Assembly (NCBI GenBank): GCA_015075175.1
Contig: JABTUV010000014.1
Coordinates: forward strand, 42,608-106,607
DNA length: 64,000 nucleotides
Origin: a bacterium
GTDB lineage: Bacteria; Hinthialibacterota; Hinthialibacteria; H5-UNCL2
Reading direction: 5' to 3'
This document shows positions 47,193 through 56,321 of the stretch, one piece after another (the first letter of the stretch is position 1; every line of letters begins with the position of its first letter). The translations under genes were made by a program, and so were the position numbers. The notes beneath the pieces were generated by a model. That model had not been told where the DNA came from. It did not search any database and worked only from the letters and a program-made list of their open reading frames with translations.

Positions 47193-48458
47193 TCAGTTCT
47201 TCCCGATCAGGTCGTAGAGGCCGAAAATCGGCAGGTAGAGGGCGATCACGATGAAGCCGATCACGACGCCCAGGAAGACGATCAGGAGCGGCTCGATCAG
47301 CTTGGCGAGGCCATCCACCATGTCGTCCACCTCGCGCTCGTAAGCCTCGGCGACTTTGAAAAGCATGGCGTCGATGGCGCCGGTTTCCTCGCCTACCGCG
47401 ATCATGTGCACCACCAGCGGGGGGAAGACGGCGGGGAACTGCTTGAGCGGCTCGGAGATGGTCTCGCCGTCGCGGATCGACTTGTGCACCTCGACCACGG
47501 CCTTGGCGACGACCTCGTTGCCGGAGGTGTCTTTGACGATGACCAGCGCCTGCAGGATGGGCACGCCGGTATTGAGGAGGGTGCCGAAGGTACGCGAGAA
47601 GCGGGCGATGGCGGACTTCTGGATGAGCGTGCCGAACACCGGCAGCTTGAGTTTGACCAAGTCGGTGGCGTACTTGCCCTTTTCGGTGCGATTGACGAGG
47701 CGGTAGACGATCACTATGGCGATGAGGAAGGCCACGGCGACGTACCAGCGATGCAGCATGAACTCGCTGGCGGCGCGCAGGAACTCGGTAGGACCGGGGA
47801 GGCGGGTGCCGGGGCCGCCCAGTTCCAGGAAGATGGCGACGAACTTGGGAACGACGAACACCATGATGATGGTGAGCACGATGCTGGTGATGATGACCAC
47901 GATGATGGGGTACATGATGGCGCCGCGGACCTTGCTGCGCACGGCGGCGGCCTTCTCGGCGAAGATGGCGAGCCGGTCCAGGACGGTCTCGAGGGCGCCG
48001 CCGATCTCGCCCGCCTTGACCATGTTGACGTAGAGTTTGTTGAAGATTCTGGGCCACTTGGCGAGCGCCTCGGAGAAGGTGGCGCCGGCCTCCACGTCGT
48101 CGGCCACGCCGGTGACGGCTTCCTTGAGGTTCTTGTTGGAGGTCTGCTCTTCGAGGATGCGCAGGCTGCGCAGGAGCGGCAGACCGGCGCCGATGAGGGT
48201 CGCCAGCTGGCGGGTGAAGGCCATCATGTGCTTGCCGGCGACCTTGCCGCGGTTGAGCGCCTTGACGATGTGCTTGATGCCGGGCAGCTCGAAGAGGTCC
48301 GCCTGGGTGGCGGCGGCGGCCTTCTGGCGTTTGACCTCGGTGGGATAATACCCCATGCCGCGAAGCCGCTCGATGACGATGTCTTCGGTGGCGGCTTCGA
48401 TCATGCCCTTGATCTCCTTGCCGCCGCGGTCCATGGCCTTGTAGGCGACCTGCGCCAT
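47193..48458 (-). CDS. Type II secretion/type IV pilus inner-membrane protein (GspF/PilC family)
   Basis: 421 residues. A polytopic inner-membrane platform protein of type II secretion or type IV pili. ATG at 48458 with AGGAGT eight bases upstream. N-terminal cytoplasmic segment VAYKAMDRGGKEIKGMIEA, then two GspF domains: FTRQLATLIGAGLPLLRSL with AGEIGGALETVLDRLA, and FSRTFGTLLNTGVPILQAL with VGEETGAIDAMLFKVA. Three membrane helices. No ATPase, pilin or secretin gene adjoins it here. An ExeA-like ATPase (11.8 kb) and a pseudopilin-like protein (2.8 kb) are elsewhere in the window. Confidence 0.95.
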   Translation of the reverse strand: MAQVAYKAMDRGGKEIKGMIEAATEDIVIERLRGMGYYPTEVKRQKAAAATQADLFELPGIKHIVKALNRGKVAGKHMMAFTRQLATLIGAGLPLLRSLRILEEQTSNKNLKEAVTGVADDVEAGATFSEALAKWPRIFNKLYVNMVKAGEIGGALETVLDRLAIFAEKAAAVRSKVRGAIMYPIIVVIITSIVLTIIMVFVVPKFVAIFLELGGPGTRLPGPTEFLRAASEFMLHRWYVAVAFLIAIVIVYRLVNRTEKGKYATDLVKLKLPVFGTLIQKSAIARFSRTFGTLLNTGVPILQALVIVKDTSGNEVVAKAVVEVHKSIRDGETISEPLKQFPAVFPPLVVHMIAVGEETGAIDAMLFKVAEAYEREVDDMVDGLAKLIEPLLIVFLGVVIGFIVIALYLPIFGLYDLIGKN

Positions 48459-48491
48459 TGTGGGGTACTCCTAACCCGAAACGTCACATAC

Positions 48492-48521
48492 AGTCTATCG
48501 CCGAAGCTGGGGGACTGTCAA
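48492..48521 (-). promoter_or_regulatory. Possible promoter of the gspF-like gene
   Basis: On the minus strand: TTGACA (48521-48516), an 18-base spacer, TAGACT (48497-48492), about 33 bases before the start codon. The 48540-48642 stretch beyond it has a GCAGCACGCTGCGC palindrome and no gene. Confidence 0.5.
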
Positions 48522-48642
48522 TGAGACTACGGGGGTGGTGCGCTACCTCGGCCACGAAACTGGTAGCCGCGCGGCGCGCTGGAGGGCGCAGCACGCTGCG
48601 CAACTACGGCCCCGGCATTAACATCAATATCGACAAATCCTT

Positions 48643-50783
48643 TTATTTCTCCACGCGAAAGGCGCGCTTGGTCGCGCCGATGTTGCCTTCCCGATCCTTG
48701 AAGCGCACGACCAGGGTGTGGCCGCCCGGTTCCAGGTCCTCGACGTTGAGGCGGAAGCGCAGGGTTTCCTCGCGTTCGTCAAAAAGGCCGTCCTCGGGCA
48801 CGACGCCCTGCCAGTCGCCGCCGTCCACGCAGTATTCGGCGTTGGAGAGGAGGCCGGCGTCGTCGGCGAGCGTAACGCCAGCGATCCAGCCGCGCCCGCT
48901 CCGTTCCACCTTCAGTTCCCGTCCCGGCACGACCCGGGGCGGCGTGTTATCTACCATGAAGGTTTCGGACACCAGCGTCGCCGACTTGACTTCGTCAGGT
49001 GGATTGGCGGGGGAGTCATCGACCGTCAGGCGAATCTCGTACTCGCCGTCGGGCACGGACTGGGTTTCCCAGCGGTAGTTATTGGCGGTGATTTCGTCCT
49101 TGAGGAGGAGCCAGCCCTGCTCGCCCTTGCCGCGGAATTCGAGTTTGGCCAGGAGAGAGTCGCCGTTGGGGTCGAGGGCCTGCCAATTGATGCTGATACG
49201 GCCGCCGTCGCCGGAGTCGCCGGAGGAGGAGGGGCGGGAGGGGGGCGCGCCGGAGGATTGATCGGGACGACCGGAGGGGGCGCCGGAACCCGGCTGAGAG
49301 GGTGGCTGCGGCGGCTGAGCGGGTGCGCCGCCCAGGTTGAGCTGGGTGATCTGGGGCGCGCGGTTCACCTGCCGCGCCGCCACGGAGACCTTCTCCAACC
49401 GCGGCGACTCGTTCCTGCCGCCCCGCTTGAACTCGGCCTTCCACTGCAGGAAGCGGCCGGCGGGGCTTTCAACGTCACCGGGGGATGTGCGGGACTTGCT
49501 CCAGGCGCTCCAGGTCTCGTCGGGCTTGGCGACGTTGCCGCTGCGGGTGGAAAACGCCAGGCTGCCGGAGCCGGAGCTCTCCCAGTCGATGCGCCCAAAG
49601 CGCGATTCGACGCCGAAGTCCTTGACGTCGGAGAGGAGTTCGCCCTTTTCGGCGAGTTCGTTCTGAATATGGACGACGGCGCCGGGATTGCCCGTGCCGG
49701 CCCAGAGTCGGCCGTCGGGTGCGCGCAGGAGCGAGAGCGCCATGTCGCCGGGTGCGCGCAGGAGGGTCTCGGCCGCGCCGGCCTCTGCGATGCGGTAGAG
49801 GGCGCCGGAGTTGTCGGTAGTCACGATGACGCCGGCCTCGCCGTCGGAGACCATGGCGAAGATGAGGGCGTTGGGACTCTGCCACCAGAGGGAGAGGTCG
49901 CCCTGGGCGGTGAGGCGGTAGACGCTACTGGTCTTGTTGACCCGGGCCTCGCCCGTGGGCGGGGTGGGCTGGCCGGGGGAGCGGGGCGCGACCTTGATTT
50001 CCGGGGTACCGGCCAGGAACAGGGCGCCCTCCGGTCCCTCGGCGAGCGCGCGGATTTCATGCGCCGGGCTGTCCCAGAGAATGCGTGTCCGCCCTCCGGG
50101 GAAATCTCGTAGATCAAGCCCTCGCCGACCGAGCCGGCGTAGATGACGCCCTTCCGCCCGACGAGGAGGCTGATGATGTGGGCTTCGGCGCTGGTGAGGA
50201 GTTTTTCGACCTTGTCCGGCCCCGCCAGGCGCAGGACTTGCGCGGGTTTACCGGTCGCCAGTACCAGCCGGCCCTGGGCATCGAAGGCCATGGCCCAGAT
50301 GTAGGTGGCGCCGGTCTTGTGGTAGATGGAGGTGCGGCCCTTCTCGTCGATCTGATAGATGATGCCGGAAGGGGAAGCGCCGGCGAAGAGGCGGCCGGAC
50401 TTGTCCACGGCCAGGGCGTAGATTTCGGCGGCGTCCAAGTCGGCGAGGAGTTCGAGTTTGCCGTCGTTGCCCCAGCGATGGATGCGGCCGTCGTTGCCCG
50501 TGCCGAGAAAGAGATTGCCGGCCTCGTCGCGGGCCAGCGACCAGACGAGGGGATCGGAGAGGGTCTTGGCGGCGTCCTTGGGCGTCTGGGTAGCCCGCGA
50601 GAGCGAGACGCGTCCGGGATCGGCGATGCGCACGCCCTGGGGTTGGCCGGCTTCGAAGTCGGCACGGGTATCCACCTCCCAGAGGACGGTGGGCGCGGCC
50701 TGGGCGGAAACCAGGAGCGAGGCGAGCGCCAGGACCAGCAGTGCGCCGCACCGGCGCGGAAACAAGGGACCGACTTGAGTCAT
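48643..50783 (-). CDS. Secreted beta-propeller protein with C-terminal Ig-like domain (one frame break)
   Basis: 713 residues after restoring one base near 50098 (restored SPEGRTRILWDSPAHEI). The ATG at 50783 has GGAGGTG seven bases upstream. Signal peptide GALLVLALASLLVSAQA. Residues about 60-480 contain WD/NHL-like blades (GNLFLGTGNDGRIHRW, GRLFAGASPSGIIYQID, GVIYAGSVGEGLIYEI, GRLWAGTGNPGAVVHI). A Pro/Gly/Ser linker follows, then an Ig/cadherin-like domain ending KDREGNIGATKRAFRVEK. Likely periplasmic or extracellular. Downstream of the S55 peptidase gene on the same strand, with only a family G repeat between them, so probably one operon. Confidence 0.75.
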
Positions 50784-50797
50784 ACGTCTGCACCTCC

Positions 50798-50887
50798 GAA
50801 AATTAGGGTCAGCGCCCATTTTTGCCGCAATTCCGGCGATCCACGCAACCTCCAGGCGCAAAAATAGGCGCTGACCCTAATTTTCGC
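50798..50887. repeat. Repeat family G, copy 4
   Basis: Arms GAAAATTAGGGTCAGCGCCC and GGCGCTGACCCTAATTTTCG around a 30-base centre. The element takes up the whole space between two same-strand genes: its right arm encodes the last two residues and the TAG stop of the S55 gene, and its left end touches the ribosome site of the propeller gene. Confidence 0.9.
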
Positions 50888-52797
50888 GGGGCGGGGCCTT
50901 GCGGTCCACGGTGAAGTTCAAGGTCTGGCTGCCGGAGACCGCCATGTCTATCGTGATGGATTGCTCCAGCAGTTTGTCGCCCTGGTAGAGTTGGGCGCCG
51001 CCGGTTTCGCTGGTTCCGGCGTGCACGAAGAGGACCGAGCCGGGCAGATCAGGCAGTTCGCGGCCACCCACGGTAGCACCGGCGTCCATATTGGAGACGG
51101 TGAAGACGAGGGTATTGTTGGGGACGACGTCGCGCAGGATTTCCAGCATTTTGGGGATGTTGTCGGCGACGTACTTGCCGGGGGCGCGGGCGCGGTCGCG
51201 CTGCTTGGCCGCCGGTCCGGCGGCGGCGGTGAGTTGATAGCGCCCGTCCGGCATCCACTCGGGAATCTCGAGCTGGAAGCGTTCCCAGCGGGGTGCGCGG
51301 TCGAACTGGGAAAGTTCGCAGGCCATCTGGAGTGAATCGCCGGGTCGCACGCGCTCGCGGGGGAGGCGCAAGGCGGTCAAGCTGACCATGCGCACGTCCT
51401 CCTCCAGCGTCGCCTCGACTTCGACCGAGTTGACGCGGACTTCCTCGTAGGGGTTGGTGAGCATGTAGTTGAGGGCCTGCCCCAGGTCGGTGAAGGCGGC
51501 CATGAAGGAGCCGTTGCCGGAGAAGAAGTTTTCATAAGTGAGATCGTCGTAGCCCTCCAGGTCGAGCCGGTAGCGGAGTTTGAGGGCGAAGGGGCCCAAG
51601 GCGCGCCTCGCGGTAGTCCAGGGAGGCCATCACGCCCATTTGGACCATGCTGGAGAGATAGGGAGGGATGGCGGACGACCTGGTAGTTGAAGCTGTCGTC
51701 GCGGCCGGCCTGGACGTTGCGGACGCGGACGGAGACAGGCAGCATCTCGGGCGTCGGGCCATAGAGCCGGCGACGCCCGGGGTGCGATCCTGGCGGAGGG
51801 AGCCGAGGGGTTCCAGGGCGTAACCGAGTTTGAAGGAGCGATTGAGCATGGCCATGACGTGGACGACGTAGGTGGCGTTGAAGGGGAGGTCGGTAGAACC
51901 GGCTTGGTCCATGGGATGGCCGAAGGCGACGAAGCGGTCGCCGTCCTGCCAGGTGAGGGTGCCGACGGCGGCGGCGTCGATGTCGCCGGAGAGGAGGCCG
52001 ACGCCGACGGAAGCGCCGGGTTCCAAAACGACCGGGTGGGTAGCCTCCTTCTTGCGCGCGCCGCCGGGCATGGCCAAGGGAACCCAGCCGCGCTGGTAGA
52101 ACTGGTCGCGAAACTCCTCGACGACGGAGGCGGGGACGCCGGACAGGACCAGCGGGGTCGCCAGGGGCATCATGGAACCGGCATCGGGAAGGAAGGTGGA
52201 ATTGGGCAGGAAGTCCGAGCCGGATTCGAGGCCGCGGAAGGGAAGAGCGGCGGAGTTCCACCATTGCTGGAGGGCCTCTTTGCCGGCGGCAGGATTGACG
52301 TGGGAGGGCGGGACGCGGCGCCACGGCTTCTTCGTCATGTCCTCCTTCATCACGTCCAGCATGGGGCCGATGGGGGTGACGCCGACGATGGGGTCCTTGC
52401 TGAACATGTAACCGTAGGCGAGGGCGCCGGCCAGGCGGCCCTCGATGTAGATGGGGCTGCCGCTCATGCCTGCGACCGTGCCCGAGTGTTCGAGATTCTG
52501 ACCCGAGAGGCGGCAGAGGATCATGTCGGTCTTGGCCAGGTTGTTCCAGACCACGCCGAGGACTTCGACCTGGAATTCTTCCACCTGGGTTCCCACGAAG
52601 ACGCTCTTGCCGACGCCCTTCATGCCGCGGGAGATATCGCGGGGGCTGATGGCGTTCAGGCCCAGGGCCAGGGGGGGACAGACGAGAAGAGCCAGCGCGG
52701 CCAGGCCAAGGCGAGCCGCGCGACCGCGCGTGCACAATGGGAGTACAGGCTTTAGCCTTTTGAAGCGCAAACTGAAGTTTGTACTCCGCTGGAGCAT
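50877..52797 (-). CDS. S55 (SpoIVB-type) peptidase family protein (several frame breaks)
   Basis: About 640 residues when rebuilt. The ATG at 52797 has AGGGA upstream; an in-frame TTG at 52737 is an alternative. A signal-anchor (RLGLAALALLVCPPLAL) is followed by ISPRDISRGMKGVGKSVFVG, FQVEVLGVVWNN, and GTVAGMSGSPIYIEGRLAGA with the presumed nucleophile Ser112, then FVAFGHPMDQAG. These are the features of SpoIVB S55 peptidase-domain proteins. The frame is disturbed between about 51775 and 51600 (restored LYGPTPEMLPVSVRVRN, then SAIPPYLSSMVQMGVMASLDY) and continues with YRLDLEGYDDLTYENFFSGN to KAPPREN. The role outside sporulation is unknown; it is probably an extracytoplasmic signalling or processing protease. 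Confidence 0.75.
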
Positions 52798-52914
52798 CGA
52801 GCATCCCTGTCGGACGGAATCGGCGGACGGACCATGGCGGCGTCGTCCGCAGTGGAGACTCTCGTATAGCACACAAAGCGCTTCCCGGCAACCGGCGGGT
52901 GGGCAAGGTTGCGA

Positions 52915-53075
52915 CACCTCTCCACTGGGAGAGGTTGGCGCGAAGCGCCGGTTGAGGGGGAGGGAGGGAGGAGCGGGATGCATCGGGAGAAGACGATCGT
53001 AGCCACCTCCCCCTCACCCGCCCCTCCGGGGCGACCTCTCCCCCTGGGAGAGGTGAAGGCCCGCGTTGGCGTGGG
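52915..53075. repeat. Family B inverted pair
   Basis: CACCTCTCCACTGGGAGAGG with GTTGAGGGGGAGGG (52915-52970), and its counterpart CTCCCCCTCACCCG with ACCTCTCCCCCTGGGAGAGG (53010-53065). They form a large potential stem in the divergent gap between the S55 and PGPGW genes. No gene seen in 52798-53187. Confidence 0.7.
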
Positions 53076-53187
53076 GTCGCGCGTCGGCGCAGGCGGATCA
53101 CGGCCAAGAAGGGTGGACAGCAAACCTGCAATCCTTGGCAAGGGATGCGGGTTGAAGTATGGTAGGCGGCCGAAGCGGGAGGAAGGC

Positions 53188-53475
53188 ATGAGCGGATGGG
53201 ATGTTTGGAAGGGTCTTTTTCATCGCGGCGGGCGGGCGGCGAAGGTCTCCTTCACGCAGGCCAAGCGGCTGGTGGTACTAATCGTGGGGCTGTCGGTGTT
53301 GCTGGTGGGATTGGCCATGGTCGTACTTCCGGGACCGGCGTTCATCGTGGTTCCGCTGGGGCTGGCGATTTTGGCGACGGAGTTCATCTGGGCGCGGCGG
53401 CTCTTGGCCCGGCTGAAGCGGGAGATCTCGAACGCGGGAGAGGCCATTAAGAACCGGCTGAACGGGAGCCAGTGA
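53188..53475 (+). CDS. Small PGPGW-family transmembrane protein
   Basis: 95 residues. GGGAGGAAGG lies just upstream of the ATG. An amphipathic N-terminus is followed by two hydrophobic segments with VLPGPAFIVVPLGLAILATEFIWARRLL, the conserved core of the PGPGW / TIGR02611 family. It ends with a basic, helical tail (LKREISNAGEAIKNRLN). Function of the family unknown. Intact, monocistronic by context. Confidence 0.85.
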   Translation: MSGWDVWKGLFHRGGRAAKVSFTQAKRLVVLIVGLSVLLVGLAMVVLPGPAFIVVPLGLAILATEFIWARRLLARLKREISNAGEAIKNRLNGSQ

Positions 53476-53573
53476 GGTGCAGGGTGAGTCGTGCAGGCGA
53501 GCGATGGGACCTATGGGACGTATGGGACGTATATGCTGCGAGGCGATGGGTTTCATTGCTTATGCAGGGATCC

Positions 53574-53667
53574 ATGGGGAGGCGGGAGGGCGCTGGAATC
53601 GGTCGGCATCACGGTCGATCCGGCGACCCGAACGTTGAGAAGATCGCCGGCGATTCCGCTGAAGAAG
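53574..53667 (+). pseudogene. Possible C-terminal remnant of a retropepsin-like aspartic protease
   Basis: In one frame, GRALESVGITVDPATRTLRRSPAIPLKK resembles the conserved end of clan AA (retropepsin-like) bacterial proteins (G-x-x-x-LE-x-x-G-x-x-VDP). Nothing matching the DTGA active site is found upstream, where family K words (GGGACCTATGGGACGTATGG, 53505) begin. A short resemblance only; it may be chance. Confidence 0.3.
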
Positions 53668-53734
53668 GGTCCACGTGCGTTGCGAGCGTGTCCGAAGGCG
53701 AAACCGGCGGAACTGTGTCCGCGCCAAAAAAGTG

Positions 53735-53763
53735 TTGAAATGGGGCGCAAGGCGTGCTCTAAT
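53735..53763 (+). promoter_or_regulatory. Promoter of the NYN-domain gene
   Basis: TTGAAA (53735-53740), a 17-base spacer, TCTAAT (53758-53763). The leader would be about 100 bases. The NYN gene thus has its own promoter in an otherwise repeat-filled gap. Confidence 0.6.
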
Positions 53764-53868
53764 AGGTGTGGATAGTACCGGCCCAATGCCTCTCGTCGAT
53801 GATTCAAGCGCGTCGCACGGCGCCACGAGAGGTACGGGCCTCTTTTCTTTCCACCGGGCGATTCAAGT

Positions 53869-54480
53869 ATGCAACGCGTTGCTCTAGTGTTGGACGGCGG
53901 CTTTCTGACCAAAAAGCTGCAACAACGGCTTCGACGCTACCCTCTTGCCAGCGATGTGGACCAGGAATGCCAACGTATTCTTGGCTTATCTGCGCTCGCC
54001 GATACAACACTGCTGCGGATCTATTACTACGATGCGCCGCCCCTTCAAAAAGTCATCAGCAATCCTGTTGACGGTTTCGAAAAAGATCTCGGCAGGACAC
54101 AGCGCGCGCGTGAATCGCGCGCGCTTCAGGAAGGCTTGGAGCTGCTGCCTAATTTCGCGGTTCGACGCGGCGAACTCTTGTTTCAGGGTTGGAAACTGGG
54201 GGACGCCGCCACGCGGCAGATCCAGACAACACCGCGCCCACCTGGAGCGAAGGATTTCGTTCCTGACATTAAGCAAAAGGGCGTCGACCTTCGTATGGGT
54301 CTCGACATTGCGTGGCTGGCGCTCAAGCGGCTGGTGGACATAATTGTGGTTGTAACGGGAGACGCGGACTTGGTACCGTCGTTGAAACTGGCGCGCAAGG
54401 AAGGCGTGCGCGTCTATCTCGAACATCTCGGCCATTCGGTATCGCGCGACCTGAAGGTCCACGTGGACTTGGTTTTGTAA
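53869..54480 (+). CDS. NYN domain (PIN-like) predicted ribonuclease
   Basis: 203 residues. Conserved acidic residues of the NYN/LabA fold: VALVLDGGFL (Asp9), KGVDLRMGLDIAWLA (about Asp139 and Asp145) and IVVVTGDADLVPSLKLA (Asp165, Asp167). These would hold a metal ion for RNA cleavage. RIYYYDAPP in between is typical of the family. No signal peptide or RNA-binding extension. The start at 53869 lacks a good ribosome site. Codon use is less GC-biased than in neighbours and the gene stands alone, so it may be an acquired gene. Convergent with terC. Confidence 0.85.
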   Translation: MQRVALVLDGGFLTKKLQQRLRRYPLASDVDQECQRILGLSALADTTLLRIYYYDAPPLQKVISNPVDGFEKDLGRTQRARESRALQEGLELLPNFAVRRGELLFQGWKLGDAATRQIQTTPRPPGAKDFVPDIKQKGVDLRMGLDIAWLALKRLVDIIVVVTGDADLVPSLKLARKEGVRVYLEHLGHSVSRDLKVHVDLVL

Positions 54481-54516
54481 ACGCGCGAGCGCAGTTACCG
54501 TCCGAAACTTCCCCCC

Positions 54517-55542
54517 TCACACATCCACCTTCACCGTCACGTCGTCGTGATCCTCTCTTGCGCGGTGCTGGACCTCGACGTGGGGCGGCTCCGGTTTCGG
54601 CCAGATGATGGAGGCGATGATCGAGAGGACCAGAATGGCGGCGACTACCCCGAGCGCGATGGAGGGCGGCAGGTGGAGGACCTCTGAGCCCAGCATCTTG
54701 ACGCCCACGAACACCAGTATGGCGGACAGGCCGTAATGGAGGTGGTGGAACATGCGCATGACTCCCGCCAGCGCGAAGTAGAGCGAGCGCAGGCCGAGGA
54801 TGGCGAAGACGTTGGAAGTGAAGACGATGAAGGGATCGCGGGTGATGGCGAAGATGGCGGGGATGGAGTCGCAGGCGAAGACCACGTCGCTGGATTCGAC
54901 CAGGAGCAGGACCACGAAAAGCGGGGTAGCGACGCGGCGGCCGGCGCGCCAGGTAAAGAACTTGCCCCCCTCGAAGTCTTCCGAAACGGGCATGAAACGC
55001 CGGAACAGTCTTAACACCGGATTGCGCTCGGGATGCACCTCCACGTCTTTCTGCAGGCCCATCTTGACGCCGGAGTAGATGAGAAACAGGCCGAAGACGT
55101 AAATGATCCAGTGGAAGCGGGCCAGGAGCGCCGCTCCCGCGGCGATAAACAGCGCCCGCATCACCAGCGCGCCCAGAATCCCCCAGAAAAGCACCCGGTG
55201 CTGGTACTGGGCGGGCACGCGGAAATAGGTGAAGATGAGGAGGAAGACGAAGATGTTGTCCATGGAGAGCGAATATTCGATCAGGTAGCCGGTGAGGAAT
55301 TCGAGCGCGGGATGGGCGCCCTTGAAGTAGTAGATGCCGACGCAGAAGGCGAGGGCCAGGCTGATCCAGACGCCGGTCCAGGCCAGCGCTTCGCGGAATC
55401 GCACCACGTGCGCGCGGCGGTGGAAGACGCCCAGGTCCAGGCTCATGACGATCAGGACGATCAGGCTGAAGCCGATCCAGAGAAGGGGGGTAGTCACGAA
55501 GGTGCGGACTCCAAGGAGATGAATGACTGCCGGGGAGAGCAT
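54517..55542 (-). CDS. TerC/Alx family integral membrane protein
   Basis: 341 residues with seven to nine membrane helices. Conserved acidic membrane motifs include YLIEYSLSMDNIFVFLLIF and VESSDVVFACDSIPAIFAITRDPFIVF, which define TerC. Members are associated with tellurium resistance and manganese export, and some supply metalation of exported enzymes. Mn2+ export is the best-supported role for Alx-type relatives but is inference here. No yybP-ykoY riboswitch was recognised upstream. The C-terminus is a charged cytoplasmic tail. The start (55542) lacks a clear ribosome site and may lie slightly inside. Confidence 0.92.
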   Translation of the reverse strand: MLSPAVIHLLGVRTFVTTPLLWIGFSLIVLIVMSLDLGVFHRRAHVVRFREALAWTGVWISLALAFCVGIYYFKGAHPALEFLTGYLIEYSLSMDNIFVFLLIFTYFRVPAQYQHRVLFWGILGALVMRALFIAAGAALLARFHWIIYVFGLFLIYSGVKMGLQKDVEVHPERNPVLRLFRRFMPVSEDFEGGKFFTWRAGRRVATPLFVVLLLVESSDVVFACDSIPAIFAITRDPFIVFTSNVFAILGLRSLYFALAGVMRMFHHLHYGLSAILVFVGVKMLGSEVLHLPPSIALGVVAAILVLSIIASIIWPKPEPPHVEVQHRAREDHDDVTVKVDV

Positions 55543-55604
55543 ACACGAAGCGGCCGGCGCGCCAAGGGGGGAATTGCGCGATGCCCGGGTCGCCGCGGAG
55601 GTTT

Positions 55605-55700
55605 AAACAAGCAGCGCCGGCCTGGCAGCAAGGGGCCGAAGCGTGTGGGCAAGATGCCCACACGCAAGCCGGCGGGACGCCGGCGCTACGTCGGTGTGCC
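55605..55700. repeat. Family J palindromes
   Basis: GCCGGC- and GTGGGCAAGATGCCCACACG-type palindromes between the cupin stop and the terC start. The second is a perfect eight-base stem with a short loop. No gene seen in 55543-55750. Confidence 0.65.
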
Positions 55701-55750
55701 TCGATCCGCCGGGAGACCGCCGTTGGGCCATGCTGGGCGCGAGGACGCTC

Positions 55751-56110
55751 TTACGCGGGCTTGGCGTACTCTCCCATGCCGGTGATGTCGATGACGACGG
55801 CGGGTTCGTCGCCGACCGTCCAGGCGTCGTGGCCGGGCGGCAGGAGCGAGACGTCGCCGGGGCCGTAGGTCGCCTCGCTGCCGTCGTCCATGACCACGTG
55901 CAGGCGCCCCGAGACGTGGTACTGGAGATGCGGCGCTTCGCAGCTCTTCGTCTTGACCAGCGGTTTGACGTGAGTGGACCACTTCCAGCCGGGCTGGAAG
56001 GTTCCCCGCCCGAAGGTGACGCCGCCCAGCGTCACCAGCTCCAACTTGCCCTTCTCGAAGCTGCGCACTTCATCGGGTTTCGCCATGCTCTTCTTCTGCA
56101 TCTGGGACAT
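55751..56110 (-). CDS. Cupin domain protein
   Basis: 119 residues from the ATG at 56110 (AAAGGAGC seven bases upstream). One conserved beta-barrel: WKWSTHVKPL, EAPHLQYHVSGRLHVVMDDG and YGPGDVSLLPPGHDAWTVGDEP. The G-x-x-x-P-G and PxGxxH-like motif order is that of Cupin_2. Metal-binding His candidates are in STH, PHLQYH and GHD. Function unknown. The frame to 56347 is an artefact of upstream repeats. Confidence 0.8.
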   Translation of the reverse strand: MSQMQKKSMAKPDEVRSFEKGKLELVTLGGVTFGRGTFQPGWKWSTHVKPLVKTKSCEAPHLQYHVSGRLHVVMDDGSEATYGPGDVSLLPPGHDAWTVGDEPAVVIDITGMGEYAKPA

Positions 56111-56321
56111 GAGCTTGCTCCTTTCGCGTGAGACAAAGACTGGGAACAGGCCCAGGACGGCGAGGGTTCGGCGTGGGCGTCGGTTGTTATGACTATCTTG
56201 ACACAGGGCGGCGGGGGGTAGCAAGAGGCGAGTCAGGGCGGGTGCAGCCGTGAGAATCTGCGGCTGCGAATCGCGCGCAAGTGCTGCAGGCGGTCGCCGC
56301 GGTTCCGGTGGAATTAAGTTG

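Noticed and set aside
49821..50861. Separate gene for the first half of the propeller protein
   Set aside because: The blade pattern continues across the break when one G is restored, so it is one gene with a frame break.
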